From: Himantopus leucocephalus
Taxonomy: Eukaryota > Chordata > Aves > Charadriiformes > Recurvirostridae
Direction of reading: 5' to 3'
Assembly (NCBI GenBank): GCA_003993805.1
Contig: RSEF01000002.1
Location: 69,917,120-69,981,119 of the forward strand
Length of the DNA: 64,000 nt
Below, one piece after another: positions 11,561 through 24,283 of this stretch. Made by a program: the position numbers and the translations under genes. The notes under the pieces are model-generated. The model did not search any database. It was not told where the DNA came from and saw nothing but the letters and a program-made list of their open reading frames with translations. Positions within the stretch are counted from its first letter, which is position 1. Every line of letters starts with the position of its first letter.

Positions 11561-14500
11561 TCTAGGTTTCAGAAAGGGATAAAGCAAAACTGCCAAATCT
11601 GGTGCCTGCTGCTGCCACTGTTCAAATGATTAGCCTTTTGCTTTCTATTGGCTTGATCATATGAGTCAAGGCTGCAGGATCCACCCTAGAAGAAATTAGT
11701 ATAACAGGCACCTGCCACGTCAAAGTACAGCATCTCTTCATCCAAAGCATCTCATGCCTTGGACTATCTGTTTTTTATCGTTTGTAGCAAATGAAATCAG
11801 TTTGTTAGTTAATTTTATAAGACAAGCTACCATTGTTTTTTCCAGTTTTTGGTATAGCAAAAATATCTGTGGGAGGCCAGTGGTCACAGATTTTTTGCAT
11901 TCTGCAACATGAGGAACCTTTTTTTCCCCCCATGCTAAAAACATGTCTCCAAAACACTTTCCCCAAGCAGAAGCCTACTTTATTTTACTTGTCATATAGT
12001 TGCAACTCCCTCTGAGATACTCATGCCGATGAGTACTTCCAGGGACCCAGCCACACATTTGCTCTTCTCTAGATGCGCTTATTTCAGTGTGCGTACACCT
12101 TAGGCTTCCCTTCGAGGGTTCAGAGCTCTGCAGACTTCTCTAGCTATGTTCTGTTATGCTTACCCTCCCTCCCAGCATTTCCACCACCATACCACGTTTC
12201 CAACCTGTTCATCCTCCTAACAAATTTCCTGACCGACTTCTTGCCCACCTACTCTGTGGTAGCTACACTGGAAAATTTGGCTTATGTGACTTTAGCTATC
12301 AAGATAGATTTTTATTCCCAACTATTAGGAAATGGACCTTCAGTGACTAATACAAATTTCAGAAATTTTTTAAGAATTTTTTTTTTTTTGCTTTCTGAGT
12401 TCACAGAATGAGCATTGTAAGGAGGTACTACAACTTTGGGAAGATTTTTGTTTAACACATAGTCCTTCAAAATGTTTAATACCCTGAACTCCCTCTGTCA
12501 CCATTGTGAATTGATGGCACTCTAGATGTGGCAATTAGCGTGTCTTGGTTAGTTGAGTTCAGAGGAATTACTGATGATTTACCATTCCACAAATAAAATC
12601 AGGCCCTGTAAGGCTTGCTTGTATGTTGCATGGTTTAGGCTACTTTTTGAACTGGAAGAGCACAAAAATAAGAAATATTTAATGTTTATGTGTGTAACTA
12701 GGTCTAGTCAACACCACAGCTGCAAACTCATTTTCCTGTGCATAGCAGGGTAAAAACTGAGAAGGAGGAGTTCAGTAGTGCAAGCATAGTTTTTGGATCA
12801 GGCACAAGATTTAGTAATTTTAAGCCAGTGTAAGAGGGAGAGGGGTTTGTTGCGTGAAGAGTGAATGCATGGCCTAACAATATATGCATAGAGCAAACTG
12901 ACTTTGGTAAGAATGAAAAATGCGGATGGGAAAAGGAGAGCATAAGTGGTTGTTGTGTCTATCAAAAGTTATGATGGTCCAGTTTTTGTAGATGGCACAG
13001 ATGGTATCTACAGTTTCATTCCTATTGCAAAAATAGGGAAAATGCGGAAATGTAAAGGTCCTGCTTTTCTTGACGCTCATTTTCTAATAGTGCATATATA
13101 TGTGTGTGTATGTACATATAGACACATATGTGAGAAGAAAACTTCTAGAGAAATTATAGTTTTCAAGTGTATGGAGTTATGGAGCTATGTACTGAATGAT
13201 TAAAGGAAATGTTTCAGACTTTTCTGTAATGACTTGATAACAATTATAACTAAAATATTTTCAGAATTCCTGGAAATTACTATTGCTAAGTAATTGTTTT
13301 TAATGTTTGTGGTAAAGCACATATAGTTAGAAGAGGTATCATCTCCAGTCCTGGTATACTGCAAAGTTTGACTTATCTATGAACTAATAAATTTTAAGTG
13401 TCCAACAATGATCACATCAAAAAAGCAAGAAAAGTAGCAACTTATGTGGGTTTATAGTACTTCATAACTTTGGGAAAAGATGTATTTGTAGTGTTAGGGA
13501 TTTATATGTTTTAGGGTTCGTTCAATTTGTCTGAATATAGTGTCTTTAATAAAGGGCTGCCTAATAGAGGAAGTAGGTTTTGTAAATGTGTGACATATAT
13601 GTATTACCTCTGCAAAACATATCTACAGTGCTACCTGTTGTCTTCTCCTTTTGATTTTCAGTTGTTTAAGATTATCTTAGCTCCAGCACCAGGTATTTTG
13701 TACTCTGTTTTAAAACAAAGCCTAATCTCAGCAGGATTACAGTGGTATCAGTTACACATCACAGCACAAATAAATACACCCGTTATTATACTTCACTACT
13801 TTTAAGACTGCCACCCCGTTAAATTTATGCTGTTATTTTAGACTGTGCTGCAATACTAATCTGCTCAAAAATGCGAGCGTGCAAAAATATATTGATTGTG
13901 TAGCTATTCTGCTGCTCAGCCACAGCACATTATTACAGCTTTGGTCTCATAAAACTCCTATATGACTTATAACATGGCCATTGAGAATTGCTAGGAGGTC
14001 TAAATCTCAATTATTTGTGGAAAAGATATTTGCAGTGCGACTGAGACTAGAAGAACTTCAGATATTACTCTTTCATTATTTTTATTCTCCACCATCCTTA
14101 AGACTCAGAACTGGAAATTCTCGTGTTCTCTGCAGTGGAGTAACTCGCTGAAGTCAGTGTAAATGGGGCTAGCATCAAGCCCTACATACCTGCCTGCCTG
14201 CGTTTCTTTCCCTTTCTGTGACTTTTCTCTCCTTGGAGAGTAATGGCTCCTGTTGTTGTAAAATGCTGCCTGCACGCCAAGGCAATTCCCTTTCAGTAGG
14301 ATTTTATTCCTGCTTTGCCCGGACATGTGACTGAACCGGGTACAAAGTGTTACAGATTCATCACTACAGGATTAGTTTAGTTCAAAAGAGATTTTTTTTT
14401 TTAGTTCCCGCTTAGTCTATGGATGCGGACTCTATCCTCACCAGCTGCTCGTTTACAGTGTGATATAGTGTCATGCCCTGAGGGCTGGGGCAGGATGGTG

Positions 14501-16544
14501 CAGTAGTAGTTGCTGGGCACAACATGAGGAAGGATGTGCTGAGCTGGACCGTCCTCATAGCGGGACCCAGTGAGGGATGAAACTCTGCAAGCATGGCCTG
14601 AGCCCAGAGCCTAATGAGCAATTAACAGAGAGTGTGTTGCGTGGAGAGCAGGGCCTGTGGGTTCATAAACAGGACGTGGTTCCTCGGGACTGCGGGGAGG
14701 CTGTGGCTGCAAGGCTGTGCCACGCAGAGAGGGGTCTATGCCTCGGACAAAGGGGCTGTGTTTTAAATAAGGAGTTTTGGGTAGAGCTGCAAACAGAGTT
14801 TAATGTTTTTCATACTGACCCTTTGGGGCTTTAAAATTCGTTTAGTAATTAGAAGTCATTTGATACTGCTGCTACAGTTGAGTACTTTTGCTTTCCACAT
14901 GGCAAAATATCGAACTTTATAATTTAAAGAGCTCCTTAGATTTGGGCATACTCCTCTATTATGTTAACTATTTAAAGCTACAAAGCTGTCATCTTTGGTT
15001 TAGCTGCATTGTGAGCTTTGTCCTACTATATTGATTATATGCCTGCAAAACTGTATATGCTAATACAAAACACTTAAAATAGGTGAACTCTTGTCCTGAT
15101 AACACTATTGGCAAACTTCAGGGTTGGTAACATTTTATGATGTGTCCAAGAATAGACGCTCTTCCCAATGGACTTTATTACCTGAAGATATAGATGAGTC
15201 CAGCAGCACACAGCCAAATAGACAAGTACAGTATAGGAAAACACAGCTTTACAGCTAAATGGCTACACATCACTTCCAACAGAGGAAGGGGAACTGAGGT
15301 GCATCACAGGAAGGTAGATGATGTTGTGTTTGAGGGAGTTCCTTGCTATTAGGGTACAGAACCATTTTTTTCACCCTAATTCTAACCATTTCCAGGGTTG
15401 GATTCAACTCATTTTCCCCCATTATTTTTCTGCCCCCTCTGCTGGGACAAGACTGTATGGAATTGTAGGTAAACAGCATTTTGAAATGAGACAACCTTTT
15501 CTTCTATACTGAGTTTACAGCTCTGTCAAGCGAAACAAGATTATTACTGAAAAGGTAGCCGATTGGAGCCGGGATGTGAGAGTGAATGGGGTGCAGAGGG
15601 GAAATGGCAGCAGGTTGTTATACCAGTTTTGATGTAAAAGCAAGGAAAGCAGTTGGCTACATCCTGCCTCATCTTGGCTGGTTCAAAACTAGTGAGAGGC
15701 TGTCCCAAGCCTCCGGACCACTGCTACTTGCCGTACTCCCCTGCCTTACCTCAGTGACAGTTTGCTTCAGTTGTGCATCTTGATTTCTTGGACAGCAGTT
15801 GTACGTCATGATTTCATCTTCCTGTGTGGATGATGGGGGTGGTGAAAGCTCCACAGTGTTCCACTCTTAAACAGGCTCATTTTAACTATTCCAAGGTTGC
15901 TCAGTTTGGGGTTTTTTTCCTCCTGATTTCTTCATATTTCTACAAAAGCAAGATGGTGTGATTTATTTTAAATGGAGCAGTGCCTTCAAGATGAAAAAAA
16001 ATACTGGGGGAAGAAGAAGTGAGAATTTTGAAATCATTTTAAGATATTCAAAGGGATGGAAAGAGACTGTTCTGAGAGTCTACTTTTACTTTCATACTAG
16101 CAGATTAGATGTTATCCTTTGAGTGACATCAATAAATATTTAGTGCTGGAGATTCCTCAGGGAGTTTGTAAGCCTGCCAGACCTTAGGCACAAACCTCGT
16201 ACTCCATTGCTTTTCTATAAAGAACCATTCTGCCTTTTGCATCAGTTCCCCTTGTCAAAAGTTGAACCATCACAGTTTATAAAGAGTTCTGGCACAGAGA
16301 ATAAATCCCCAGTCTGGGGATGGTAAATCATCTTTTTAGAAACGTGTGTGGCAGTAGCAAAACTTTCAATGCTAGACCTTAAACAAAGAGAAGTCATCTT
16401 GCAGTCAGAATTGCTAGCATAAATTTCATTTTAAATCAAGTTTCATTGTGTTGGGCAACACTGTAACTAAAAATCCTTTGATTGTATTTCTGCCTCTTTC
16501 TTGTGTTATACAAATGCGGTTTGCATTTTAAAAAATGCATTAAA
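11561..16544. other. Non-coding DNA downstream of RNF182
   Basis: The first kilobase may still be RNF182 3' UTR. The rest shows no recognisable coding exon. Short T-runs (about 12375 and 14390) and a short TATATATGTGTGTG tract (about 13097-13111) are the only simple repeats. A possible ancient amniote repeat lies near 14120-14190. A more GC-rich stretch at 14410-14830 holds overlapping short frames on both strands but no known protein. Confidence 0.55.
14120..14195. repeat. Possible ancient amniote interspersed repeat
   Basis: The segment with GTGGAGTAACTC, TGAAGTCAGTGTAAAT and ATCAAGCCCT resembles an old repeat class seen in reptile and mammal genomes, which carries motifs such as GGAGTAACTC and TGAAGTCAATGG beside a TCAGGCCC-like end. 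Similarity is judged by eye and the copy is strongly decayed. Confidence 0.3.
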
Positions 16545-16815
16545 TCATAGAAATCAGAGATGGGTAGAAAAAAGCCTAATAAGTTGTTTTATCCATTTCC
16601 TCTGCCCCTGTAGAACTGAATGCTTTGTCTAGTCTGGTTTTAAATATCTCAAGTGATGAAGCCTCCACCTCTTCCCATGAGGGACTCTTCAGCTGTTTAA
16701 TAGGCATCTTTGTTAGGAAATATTTTCTTCATACTGATCCCGTTTTTTTCTTTTGCATAATGTAATCCCTTTATTCTGTGCCCACTATTTTAACTTCTAT
16801 GAAATCTGGGAAATG
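16545..16815 (-). mobile_element. Ancient CR1 3' fragment
   Basis: Read on the minus strand, this matches the layout of old sauropsid CR1. The + strand has ATCATAGAAATCAGAGATGGG (tail side), then CTTTGTCTAGTCTGGTTTTA, CTCAAGTGATGAAGCCTCCA and CTTCCCATGAGGGACTCTTC, then a TGTTAGGAAATATTTTCTTC segment from the end of ORF2. The order is intact, but many substitutions mark it as much older than the copy at 9.7 kb. Confidence 0.85.
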
Positions 16816-17559
16816 TATCATATTTATCTGTTTCATACTGTAGCTGAATAATTCATAATGCTTGTTGTTCAAGCAATGCAACAAATAAGCAACCAGTTGC
16901 TGAACAGTCAATACTTCACTGAGATAGTATGCCATGTACCAGTAGACATATTTCTTGGCAAGTCCTGGCTGACACTACTTTCTCCATCAGGAAGTGGAAA
17001 ATGTCAAGTGAAACTGAAGAAATACGTCTTCCCAAGCACGTACGTGGCAATGTTACTGAAATTTCAAGCGGTGCTGAGGCAAACAGCCTACTTCTTTAGA
17101 CAGAGCTTTTCTTTCTAAAGTTGATGATTTTATTAAAAGTATGCTTTTTTAAAAGCGGTCAAATATCCTGTTCATAAGCAAACCTCCGTGTGAGAACCAC
17201 ACTATGTCAAAACTCTTAACTTGTTGAGAGACAAGGCTGGATTGATTGCCACTCACTGCAGAACAGTTTTTGCTGACAGCTTAGCTCAGAAGAAAAATTT
17301 TCAGCCAGTGTTAAGGAGAAGAGTTTGAAAAGATGCCTTTGCAACTGTGTCGCTGGAATCGGATCTATGCATGAAAAAGTGACTCATGTCTTGACAACAG
17401 AAACCGTGCATTGCCAGTTTAATTACAACATATTAGATAATCCTCTGCCTATCTCAAATGACAAGAAGCAGCAGTGTGACTAAGGAAACCCTAGGTGGAC
17501 AGATGGACTTCTTATGGTTTTGCATTCAAAAGATACTTGCTTAAAGAAGTAGTACTATG
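16816..17559. other. Non-coding spacer between two ancient CR1 copies
   Basis: No gene is recognised. An 86-codon frame at 16858-17118 has no known domain and no splice context that would make it convincing. Confidence 0.45.
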
Positions 17560-18440
17560 CTGTAAGAGAATGCTGAGCCTGGGTCAGGTAGATGGTCTGC
17601 TGGTTCAAGAAGGATCTCTCTAACAGTGAGTGGTGGTGGATGTATATGAAAAAATACACGAACAGTCCACATGGATGGTGAGCTTCCAATATACCTCCTC
17701 ATTTTCAGCAATCTGTAGTTTGGAGACCGCTTGAGATGGAGGTTATGTCTGTATCTGTGGGTTTGATTCTCAGCTACGGATTTCTGTGAATTCCTTTAAA
17801 TGCTGTTTTTAACCCATTTATAGTCTTGGCATCTATAAAGTCCTGCAGCAGCGAGTTCCATAATTTAAGTATATACTTTCTGGAAAAGGTCTGCTTTGTC
17901 TTAAAAGCTCCTAAGATAGTAGTTATGTGTCCCCAACTTTTTCTGATAGGAAAAGCAGTTCCAAGGTGTGATTGCATGTTGTTTCCTCCACACCCTTCCA
18001 AACATCATCTGTCTCTAGAAATATTATCAAGATTTTATCCCTCATACTTCTCCTTGGCTGCCTCTTTTCCAAGCTGAAGAACCTCATCAGTTTGATCTCT
18101 TCTTAGATAGCAGCCCTTCCATGCTTGACACCATTCATTGCACTTTCCCGAACCTTTTCTGCTGCTACTTCTTGTTTGCTTTGAGGTGGGGGCGAAGCAC
18201 TCAGAAATAGGTTCTCATTAGTGTCGTTTGTTAATAGGTTGTGTGACCATGTAAGACATCTGTACTCCCATGGCTGCTGAAATCACTTTGTTATTGATAT
18301 CATTCCTGATGGTGCACCTGAGGTGTTACACCTGACTATTGTTAGTTGATATATCATGCATTGTATGGAGGGCAAAAACTTGTGCATTGATAAACTTACT
18401 AACGTGTTTATCCCGTGCATTCTAGTCTGTCTGTTTCAAT
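17560..18440 (-). mobile_element. Long ancient CR1/L3-type LINE remnant
   Basis: A minus-strand LINE copy covers roughly 880 bp. On the + strand the successive landmarks are a GGGTCAGGTAGATGGTCTGC segment (about 17582-17601), CAGCAATCTGTAGTTTGGAG (about 17707), AACCCATTTATAGTCTTGGC (about 17811), GCGAGTTCCATAATTTAA, TTTCCAAGCTGAAGAACCTC (about 18066) and CTTGTTTGCTTTGAGGTGGG (about 18171). These follow the order of the 3' half of old amniote CR1/L3 elements. Frames are broken throughout. The far end (18200-18440) is less certain. Confidence 0.8.
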
Positions 18441-21400
18441 AGCCCAGTTCACACGAGTGCAGGACATGGTAGATTCCAGGAGAATATTTTATTTAATCTT
18501 GCCATAGACTGTACAGATTTTAGCTCTATTAAGCACATGGCCTGACATTGCTGGACCGAGCAGCTACTCCTCAGCAAGTGCTGCTGTAAGATGCCTTTTC
18601 TCTCTGCCACAGAGCTGCGCCTACCTCACCCACTTGCTGCAGCCATCTCAAACCACAGCCTAGACCTTTTCATTGCAAGTGTATTTTTTTTTTAACACTT
18701 TTTACTTAATCTTTTATTTTCTCAAGGCTTGTGACCTTTTTCATGTTCTCCTTTAGTCATTCCAAGAAGTGGAAATGCTGGCAGATAAAAATAATAATAA
18801 TAATAATAACAATAATAATAATAATGCTGTTTAGAGGGTAAGCCCTTTACATTTAATCCTTCACATTGCCAGTTAGGGGTCTCTGCCTTCAGCTCCCAGG
18901 GATGTAAGCGGCGGGGTGGGCAGCTTGCTGTCCTGGGCCCTGGGGAAGGCTCTTTGCAGCCTCTGGAGGACGTCTTCACATTGATGCTCTTCGCATCGAT
19001 GTTCTTTTTTTTCCTGCTTTTACTTAGAAAAACTGCGTGACTGTAAAAAAATATTATTATTGCATTGAAACTAGATAGGGCTCATTTTTTCTCAGCAAAG
19101 AATAAAATTCTGAGGCCAAAACTCAGGAATTTTGTGGCACTTCCAGGGACAGCTGCGAATCCCTGATGACTTTTTTGTTTGTTTTAGTAATGAAACATGC
19201 TAAATAAAACCAGGTCAGTGAGGCTGTATAAACCACGCAGGTAGTTAATGTAACTTCGCAAGTAGGTTCTGAAGGTGTGGAAAAAAAAATGTTTTTTTAA
19301 AAAAAAAAGAAAAAGAAAAAAGAGGCTTAATCACACAGTAGGGCTTGGCTGGAGAGGGCAAACAGCTGGATGTAAATTGACAAGACAAGAGATTGTAGAA
19401 ATAACTCATGAAGACAGGTAGAATGTGAAAAATGTGTGCACAAGCTCCAGTGAATTATCGACACATTGTAGTGTGTAAGTCTTGATCCGACAAACTGAAA
19501 AAAATCAGAAGGTTTAAGCATATATTGCTTTAATTTATTGTTTGTCTCCTAAAATCCACTGGTTTTAAATTCCAGATCTGCCTGAGGCTTACCAAATGTA
19601 CCGTGAGTTTTATGAAAGGAGTTTGACTGCTGTAACTTTGCCTTCTATAGTTGTCTTTTTTAGTTTTATGAAGAAAAGTCATAGTGTGGGGACTTCTTAT
19701 TGTTTTTATTTCAGGAGTGGAATGATGAAATACAACATAATCTTGCAGACATGGAAAATATAACATAGTAGCAAATGGAAAAAGTATAACTATTCCTATC
19801 TGAAATAATAAAGTACTAATGTAAAAGCAATTGTTTCACTCAATAAAAATTTAATTTTTCAGTAAAGATTTGTCATTATAAGCATATTTCTTAACGCCTG
19901 GATTTCGAGGTCTTTCAGATTTCATTTCTGTTATTCATCAGAACAGTTTGAAAAATTGACTGAAGGTGAGTATGTGATAGTATTAGACAATATTTAAACA
20001 AATAGGACAAAATATTTCTGTTTCCTGCATGAGAATGTGAAGTATTTTGTGGAAAGGAAGATTGCAAAAAATTAAACAAAAGTCAAGCAGATTTCTAGAT
20101 GATCACTCAACCATGTATTTTTAAAATAAAATGACAGCATGTATGAGGGAGTATTCCAGGTAGCAGCCAGAAGGTACTTCGGACCATGTAATTTGCTTTG
20201 GAGTCCTACATCTTCTGACTTTGCCCGCTGACTGTTATGAAAAACACTGGGCTAATTCCTGGTTTAGAGAAGGACGTTCTTGCCTGGAAACCCTTAGTAC
20301 AGGCATCTCTAAAACCTGAGCCCACCAGTGTTTGCCTCTTCTGAAGGCTGCAAGCTGCAGGTTGTCCCTCATGTTATTAGAGAGGCAGCGGTGGAGCCTG
20401 GTGGTAGGGGACGTGGGTGTGATCTGCACACACGTGTGCACAGGGAAATGCAGCTGCCCAGCAAACGCACGCTCCCCCGGCATGAATTATTCCTTCTTTT
20501 AGCAGGACTACAAGGAGCGAGTGTGTTGTGTAACTCTGCGGGCTTCAGGCACAGCTGGACTGTACAGGTGCACAACTCGGAGGGTTGTGATATGTAATCT
20601 TGAAGTAGTGGGTAGAACAGGAAGATTTATTCACACTAGCCAGTACATGGCTACTGGTGTAATTTGCATTTTGAATGGATGAGACTTTGGTATAGTGATG
20701 GTTAGATATAAAACTCATGCAGTGGCTTCTTTATTTTTTAAATTGCAAAACCTCACCTGCCACGCTTTGTTTCCTTTTTCTCTGTTAAACGGAGGGATGG
20801 CCCAGAACCGGTAAGCTTTCCGATTTCCAGATCTCATGAGCCTCTAAGCTTGTAGATATTTGAACCCTGAGTTGTCGGCAAAATCCTCTCTTAGCTGAGA
20901 GTAAACAATCCTTGGAAAAAGGTGGAGGTGTACTGTCTTTCCCTCATTCTAGTGTAGAAATACAAGCTCCAATTAAAATGTAGGCATTTGTTTTTTCCAC
21001 AGGAAATTCAAACATGAAGTTTCTTTTCAGCTTCATTTTTACCACACCAGAATTTCAGACATTTCCCCTTTTTTTCCCGACACAGCTCGATGCATAGGTT
21101 TAGGAAATCAAGTGCAGTACGTAAGCAAATGAGAGAGAGCGTGATCTCCGCTCGGGAGTTCTTTGTTTCTTTGTTGAACTGTACTGATAAAAGCACCATA
21201 GAAAAAACTTTGGGAGAAGAGGCAGCTGTGTTAGGTATCTAAAGTGCTGAGCTTTTAGCACTCAGCCAGCATCGCTGGAATCTCCAAAGAGGAAAATAAA
21301 TGAAGCTTAGACCCAGATTCTTGATACGTTAGAGCTAAAAGCCATCCCTCCCCCTCCTCAAATACAGAAAATACCAGGAGCTGTGTATGCATCGCAAAGG

Positions 21401-21480
21401 GATGCAAACCTGTTCCTCTTGCCACTGACACATTATTCAAAAGGCAAATTATTTGGTGGTTGGTTTTGCTAGAGGCATTG
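18441..21480. other. Non-coding DNA with simple repeats
   Basis: No gene is recognised. The stretch holds an (AAT)n microsatellite at 18787-18825, a small hairpin followed by a T-run at 18978-19012, and an A/T-homopolymer patch at 19279-19321. Open frames at 20235-20600 overlap on both strands and match no known protein. Confidence 0.55.
18787..18825. repeat. (AAT)n microsatellite
   Basis: About 12 AAT/TAA units in a row, broken once by an AAC unit near 18810. The high copy number makes it likely to vary in length between individuals. Confidence 0.95.
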
Positions 21481-22150
21481 GCGTTTTGACCTGGGACTGA
21501 GCCTCTGGCAGGAGCAGGGAATCGTCCCTCAGCATCACCTGGGTGTACGTCCCTATAGCAACCGGGTGGGGAGGACCGGGCAGGCCGTGTCTCCCAGGCC
21601 TTAAACGATGACGACATCTAGAGATGCTTCTTGAAAGATGTTACCTGCCAGCTGTGCCTGCTTGTCTGAAATGGAAATCACGGCTGTCTCCTTGACCAAG
21701 GAGATAGAGCTGAACCATTTGGTGCCAGACACCTCTGGGAAATCCTACAGAGCAATCTGAGCTGGATTCAAAGAGAGAATTGTGAGGAAGAGCCTTGTGG
21801 GTATCATGGGGTGTGCTTTTTACCCAGAGGCGAGGGAAGAAGCCCTGTGTTCCCATTAACGTGAAGAGGAACGGAGCACTGCATTCCCAGCATAGCGGAG
21901 CGTGCGTTTGCCCGGTGTAAGTGGCTCGTGTTGCACGAAGCGTTCTCCCCCGCTGCAGTGCCCTGCGCTGGGGCTGCAGCACGAACCCGCAGTCACCAGG
22001 TTGGGCTCGATGAGAGCTTTCTCCTTCATAGGCCACGCTGCCTGCTGCGGCTTTATCCTCTTCCGTGCCGCACGACTACCAAGGCAGTAGGGCAGCTGCA
22101 CTCGGGCATCAGCAGCCCCGGTGGCCACCCATCCTCTCCCCCATGGCCCA
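21481..22150. promoter_or_regulatory. CpG-rich patch, possible orphan CpG island
   Basis: GC content and CpG frequency rise clearly above the AT-rich surroundings, most strongly at about 21890-22120. Long open frames appear on both strands here, which is what GC-rich, stop-poor DNA gives by chance; none resembles a known protein. It could be an orphan promoter, a transcribed non-coding locus, or simply a GC-rich island. I found no match to the N-terminal exon of MCUR1, which would be expected somewhere upstream of 35.3 kb. Confidence 0.35.
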
Positions 22151-22241
22151 CACACGCTGGGCACCGAGCAAGCAGCTCCTCCCGTCCCCCTGCTCTCCTT
22201 TCCCATCTTCCCCCGGCTTCTTTCCCCAGTTTCTTACAGAA

Positions 22242-22370
22242 ATGTTGCAGCCACATTCTGTTCCTTCCATTCGACTTCTTGTGTTGCTTTTATGCGTTTC
22301 CTTCTGTTCTGCACAAGGCACAATCCCCAAATCTCTAGATGAAATAAGATACTTAGACCTGGTCGACTAA
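22242..22370 (+). CDS. Candidate 42-aa ORF with signal-peptide-like start (uncertain)
   Basis: A 42-codon frame starts at an ATG with G at -3 and ends in TAA. Its N-terminus has the form of a secretory signal: a short polar start with one Arg, a hydrophobic core RLLVLLLCVSFC, then S-A-Q-G with small residues suited to signal peptidase cleavage. The remaining residues (TIPKSLDEIRYLDLVD) are short and acidic. A pyrimidine-rich CCCCAGTTTCTTACAG just upstream could act as a splice acceptor. I do not recognise the protein. In vertebrate DNA an ORF this short can arise by chance, and its longer in-frame extension to 22065 looks non-coding. Confidence 0.15.
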   Translation: MLQPHSVPSIRLLVLLLCVSFCSAQGTIPKSLDEIRYLDLVD

Positions 22371-24283
22371 TTCAAACAGAACACTTGACACAATTAATTT
22401 AGACTTTGCCATTCCCTGCTTGCAGAGCACTGTCACAGAGGTCACTGTTTCCTTAAAATAACCCGTTGCTTGTTTATTTCTTTAAATTGATGTCTTTTTG
22501 AAGATTCTCCTCAGTGGAGTGATGACAGATGCTTGCAATTTGAACAGTGTTGTGGGTTGCAATCGGTCGAAAAAGTTGGGGTGGTGTATCTTCAGCAGTG
22601 TGTGGCACAGATGCTTGCAATACCTAAACATTTCTGCACAGACTTTAAATTTGTTAAATGGGGTGTGTAGGATTGGGGTAAATCAATCTGAAATGTGAAT
22701 GATAATTCTTAGAGAAAAAAAAAATAATCGCAATTTTGACACATTCGGAGTCCCCTGGACATTGTAAAGTGAGAAAAGTGTGCATCCCACGCCATCTCCG
22801 GGGCTGGCTGTCTCAGCAGCCTGTACCACAAAGCACTACTCTTCCTTGTGACTCCAGACTACACGACGTCAAACATCCTCATACGCTGGTCGGTGGTGGT
22901 TTCTAAACAAGGACAGAGCAAACAAGATAACATCGATGTTGTTGCTCCAGCGCTTCGCTACTCGGGAGGAGTCGGGCAGCATCTGCGGGGAAGCAAAGGG
23001 AAGTAGGTGAAGTGGTTGAGCGGGAGCCAGGGCGCCGGGGGGGACAGCGGTGTGTGATGAGCAGGGAGGGCTGCACGGTGGGGAGGCAAAACTGGGAGGT
23101 GCAGGTTATGATTCTATGATTTGCACTAACCAACTTGGCATTCAGGACATACGTATTGAAGGTGAACACAGTGCTACCCAGTGCTCCCACCATGACTTTG
23201 TCTCTGAGTTATTGAAAAATTCCTTATTCTTTATGGTAAAGGAAAAAGCCAAGGTGAAGGTAAAAGCATAAATGGAAAAATCTACTAAAAAAAAATACGC
23301 TATAGGAGTCACATGGTCCTGAAAAAAAAATCACTGAAAATTTATTTAATAACCAATTGTTTCAGCAGTAAAAGAAATTACCTATTGACAAGGGTTTTCT
23401 TCAACTGCTGCCAAGCACAAATCAAGGGATGTTTACTTTGGTGCCTTTATCTGACAGAGAAGGATTGTTTCTGGCAAGTACTTTATAGGGTATTAAGAAA
23501 TCAGTCAAAACAAACAAGAATGTGAAAATTACATTTTAAAAGTTATTTAAAGCCACCATGCAGAGTCTCAAACATTAAAGGACACAGTGAGGGCAGATGT
23601 GGTTGGTTTGAAAAAAGTATATGCATCATAATGGCAATACATTTGCCTCTTAAATTCCTGATGTGAGTGAAACTCTTCTGGATCAGTGGACCTACTATTT
23701 TTTGCACAGGGAATACAGCTCAGTCTTTACAACAGACAACAAATGTTTTCCCCTGCCCCCCAGTACGGACATCCTAACCAGTAATGTGCTTGTGCAAAAA
23801 AATATTATCTGCAGGCAAGTCACAATTAACTCCTCTATTTCCACCATCAAATACCAGAAGGAATAGAGATAAGGAAAAACTGCAGATCAAAGCAGTTAAA
23901 ATATTTAAAATCCTTTCGAGTTAACAATTTATCTACTGTATGTAGCAAACAGTACGTTAAAAATATTTCAAGTATGTATTTTTTTCTTTCAACTTTACAT
24001 AGTCTTTTTAATGTACGAACATGGCCGTTGAAAGAGACTTTCATGAGTATTTTTTCTTCCAGTTGCTTTGTTGTATGACTTCGCCTTTGAATTCCTCAAG
24101 CTGACAAAAGCTTCAGTAGCTCAGCGTGCCAGAAGCTCTTGCTATTAGTCCCACTATAGCACCTTAATTGCAAACCAGAGGTGATAGCTCATGTTCAGTG
24201 AGCAGAGATACAGGTAGGACCAGTGATCTATCTGAGCTGTGTCGTGGCATGAAATCTTTCAGGGAACGCTGTAGGATAACAAG

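Noticed and set aside
21641..22338. Several frames of 100-136 codons around the CpG-rich patch
   Set aside because: They overlap in several frames on both strands and none resembles the MCUR1 first exon or another known protein.
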